NCBI GenBank assembly: GCA_009885185.1
Contig: VFLF01000824.1
Span: forward strand, 1-6,716
Source of the DNA: Nitrosomonadales bacterium
Lineage (GTDB): Bacteria > Pseudomonadota > Gammaproteobacteria > Burkholderiales > SG8-41
Reading direction: 5' to 3'
DNA: 6,716 bases
Part shown: positions 5,553-6,716 of the stretch, in pieces
Layout of the letters: each line of letters starts with the position of its first letter
Position numbering within the stretch: the first letter of the stretch is position 1
Made by a program: the position numbers and the translations under genes
Notes under the pieces: generated by a model
Databases searched by the model: none
Told to the model about the DNA's origin: nothing
The model's input: the letters and a program-made list of their open reading frames with translations, nothing else

Positions 5553-6443
5553 ATGGCCAAAGTAACCACCCAACTACGCAAGCTCATCAACGGCAACGAA
5601 CTGGTGATCCAGCCCGGCATCTTCGACGGCTACAGCGCGCGCATGGTGCAGCAGGCGGGATTCCCGTCCGGCTTCATCTCCGGCGCAGGCATCGCCGAGG
5701 CGCAGTTGGGCCAGCCCGACATCGGCCTGATGGGCTTTGAACTGAATCTGAACGCGGTGCGCATGTTGGCCGCGTGCGTGGAGATTCCGCTGCTGGCGGA
5801 TGCGGATACGGGCTACGGCAACGCGATCAATGTATTTCATCTCACGCGCGCGTTCGAGCAAGCGGGCCTTGCCGGCGTGATGATCGAGGATCAGACGTGG
5901 CCCAAGCGCTGCGGGCACATGGCGGGCAAATCGGTGATCGCGGCCGAAGAGATGGTGGAAAAAATCCACGCGGCGGTGGAAGCGCGGCGCGACGCAGATT
6001 TTGTCATCAAGTCGCGCACCGACTCGCTGGCCACGCACGGCATCGATGAAGTGGTGCGGCGCTTGAATCTCTACTCGGAAGCAGGCGCGGATTTGCTGTT
6101 CGCCGACGCCCTGCTCTCCGAGCAGGACATCCGCACCGTCATCAAAAACGTGTCGAAGCCGCTGTGCATCAACATGGGCTTCGGCATCCGCAAGCGCGCC
6201 ACCACGCCGCTGATTTCACCCGCGCGCCTCGCCGAACTCGGCGTGCGCGTGGTGATTTACCCGCGCCTGCTCACCGCCTGTGCGATCAAGGGTATGCAAA
6301 ACGGGCTGGACGCGCTGCAACAGGCGATACACAGCAAGGAGCCTATTGAACGCCCCGAACTGCTGGTGAGTTTCGAGGAACTCAACAGCGTGGTGGGGTT
6401 TGAGGAATTCAAATCACTAGAGGGAAAACTGGCGCGGCGGTAG
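5553..6443 (+). CDS. Isocitrate lyase/PEP mutase-family carboxylic acid C-C lyase
   Basis: This 296-residue cytosolic TIM-barrel enzyme has the usual length of methylisocitrate lyase and 2,3-dimethylmalate lyase relatives. The N-terminus reads PGIFDGYSARMVQQAGF with ISGAG (residues 43-47). Metal-site acids are in LLADADTGYGN (80-90: Asp83, Asp85) and IEDQ (Glu112, Asp113). The active-site loop PKRCGH (117-122) contains Cys120, the hallmark of the C-C lyase branch rather than the phosphonate-forming mutases, which lack that loop sequence. KSRTDS (153-158) and NMGFG (207-211) are further barrel motifs. The segment LLFADAL (181-187) has Asp185 where PrpB-type lyases usually have Glu. A reaction splitting a 2-hydroxy- or methyl-branched dicarboxylate into pyruvate or a similar product is likely; the exact substrate is unknown. 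The ribosome site before ATG 5553 is weak. Confidence 0.9.
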   Translation: MAKVTTQLRKLINGNELVIQPGIFDGYSARMVQQAGFPSGFISGAGIAEAQLGQPDIGLMGFELNLNAVRMLAACVEIPLLADADTGYGNAINVFHLTRAFEQAGLAGVMIEDQTWPKRCGHMAGKSVIAAEEMVEKIHAAVEARRDADFVIKSRTDSLATHGIDEVVRRLNLYSEAGADLLFADALLSEQDIRTVIKNVSKPLCINMGFGIRKRATTPLISPARLAELGVRVVIYPRLLTACAIKGMQNGLDALQQAIHSKEPIERPELLVSFEELNSVVGFEEFKSLEGKLARR

Positions 6444-6457
6444 TCAAGTTTGTCACA

Positions 6458-6716
6458 CTAGCGCCGAGGGCGCTTGCGCGCCGCGCGCTGCTCGACTTCA
6501 TACTCCTTGATCGCTTCGTGCGCGGTAGCGAACGCACTCAGACTGGCATACACGCCGGCGTAGACGTAGACATGCAGCAGAATTTCGCCGATCTCGCGTT
6601 TGGTCCAACCGGTGCGTAAACAGGTTTTGACATGCAGCTTCACCGCGCCCGCCTGTGACTGCGCGGCGGTGGAGGCAAGTGACAGCGCCGCACGAGTTTT
6701 GTGATTCAGCCCAGGC
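6458..6716 (-). CDS. Carboxymuconolactone decarboxylase-family protein, partial (C-terminal part)
   Basis: The reading frame is open from the window's right edge to the TAG at 6460-6458, so the true start lies beyond base 6716; the internal GTG at 6643 is not a likely start. The visible 85 residues read PGLNHKTRAALSLAS, then VKLHVKTCLRTGWTKREIGEILLHVYVYAGVYASLSAF and a basic tail ending ARKRPRR. This is the second half of a PcaC-like CMD domain: the LHV histidine, the EIGEILLHV helix and the YAGVYAS segment are characteristic. PcaC decarboxylates 4-carboxymuconolactone in the protocatechuate branch of the beta-ketoadipate pathway; relatives act on other substrates, so the role stays open. It differs from the CMD-family protein at 2631 and is not a close duplicate. 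It converges on the lyase gene, with 14 bases between stops. Confidence 0.85.
   Translation of the reverse strand, partial: PGLNHKTRAALSLASTAAQSQAGAVKLHVKTCLRTGWTKREIGEILLHVYVYAGVYASLSAFATAHEAIKEYEVEQRAARKRPRR

Overview
The window looks like GC-rich proteobacterial chromosome, most likely Betaproteobacteria (Burkholderiales-like). Three things suggest this: two tripartite-tricarboxylate (TctC/Bug-type) periplasmic binding proteins with no membrane partners beside them, a set of carboxylate and aromatic-acid catabolic enzyme families, and GC-rich hairpin repeats in the spacers of the kind common in such genomes. There are no RNA genes, CRISPR arrays, transposases or phage genes. The taxonomic call is inference.

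Layout. Bases 1-85 are an antisense, about 89% identical copy of part of the first gene (225-309). The sense SDR dehydrogenase reading frame begins right at the junction and runs 84-785 without its Rossmann N-terminus. Then comes a distinctly lower-GC stretch (786-1281) holding one uncharacterised 135-residue protein. Six bases later starts a mandelate racemase/muconate lactonizing enzyme-like protein (1288-2346). A 284-base spacer with two hairpins leads to a carboxymuconolactone decarboxylase-family protein (2631-3221). A third hairpin spacer leads to a TctC-type binding protein (3355-4320). This faces a second TctC-type protein on the minus strand (4350-5321) across 29 bases. A divergent spacer with a large hairpin repeat precedes an isocitrate lyase/PEP mutase-family C-C lyase (5553-6443). 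Last, on the minus strand and cut by the window edge, is the C-terminal part of a second carboxymuconolactone decarboxylase-family protein (6458-6716).

How the genes may work together. Two secreted receptors could capture carboxylates. The enolase-superfamily protein, the two CMD-family proteins, the Cys-containing lyase and the 3-hydroxyacyl-CoA-dehydrogenase-like SDR would suit breakdown of a carboxylic acid to central metabolites. The substrate cannot be read from the sequence. The enolase-superfamily protein lacks most of the classical catalytic residues, so its family name should not be taken as a function. The most notable observations are the diverged fold-back at the left end, the low-GC orphan gene wedged before the enolase-superfamily gene, and the atypical active site of that enzyme.
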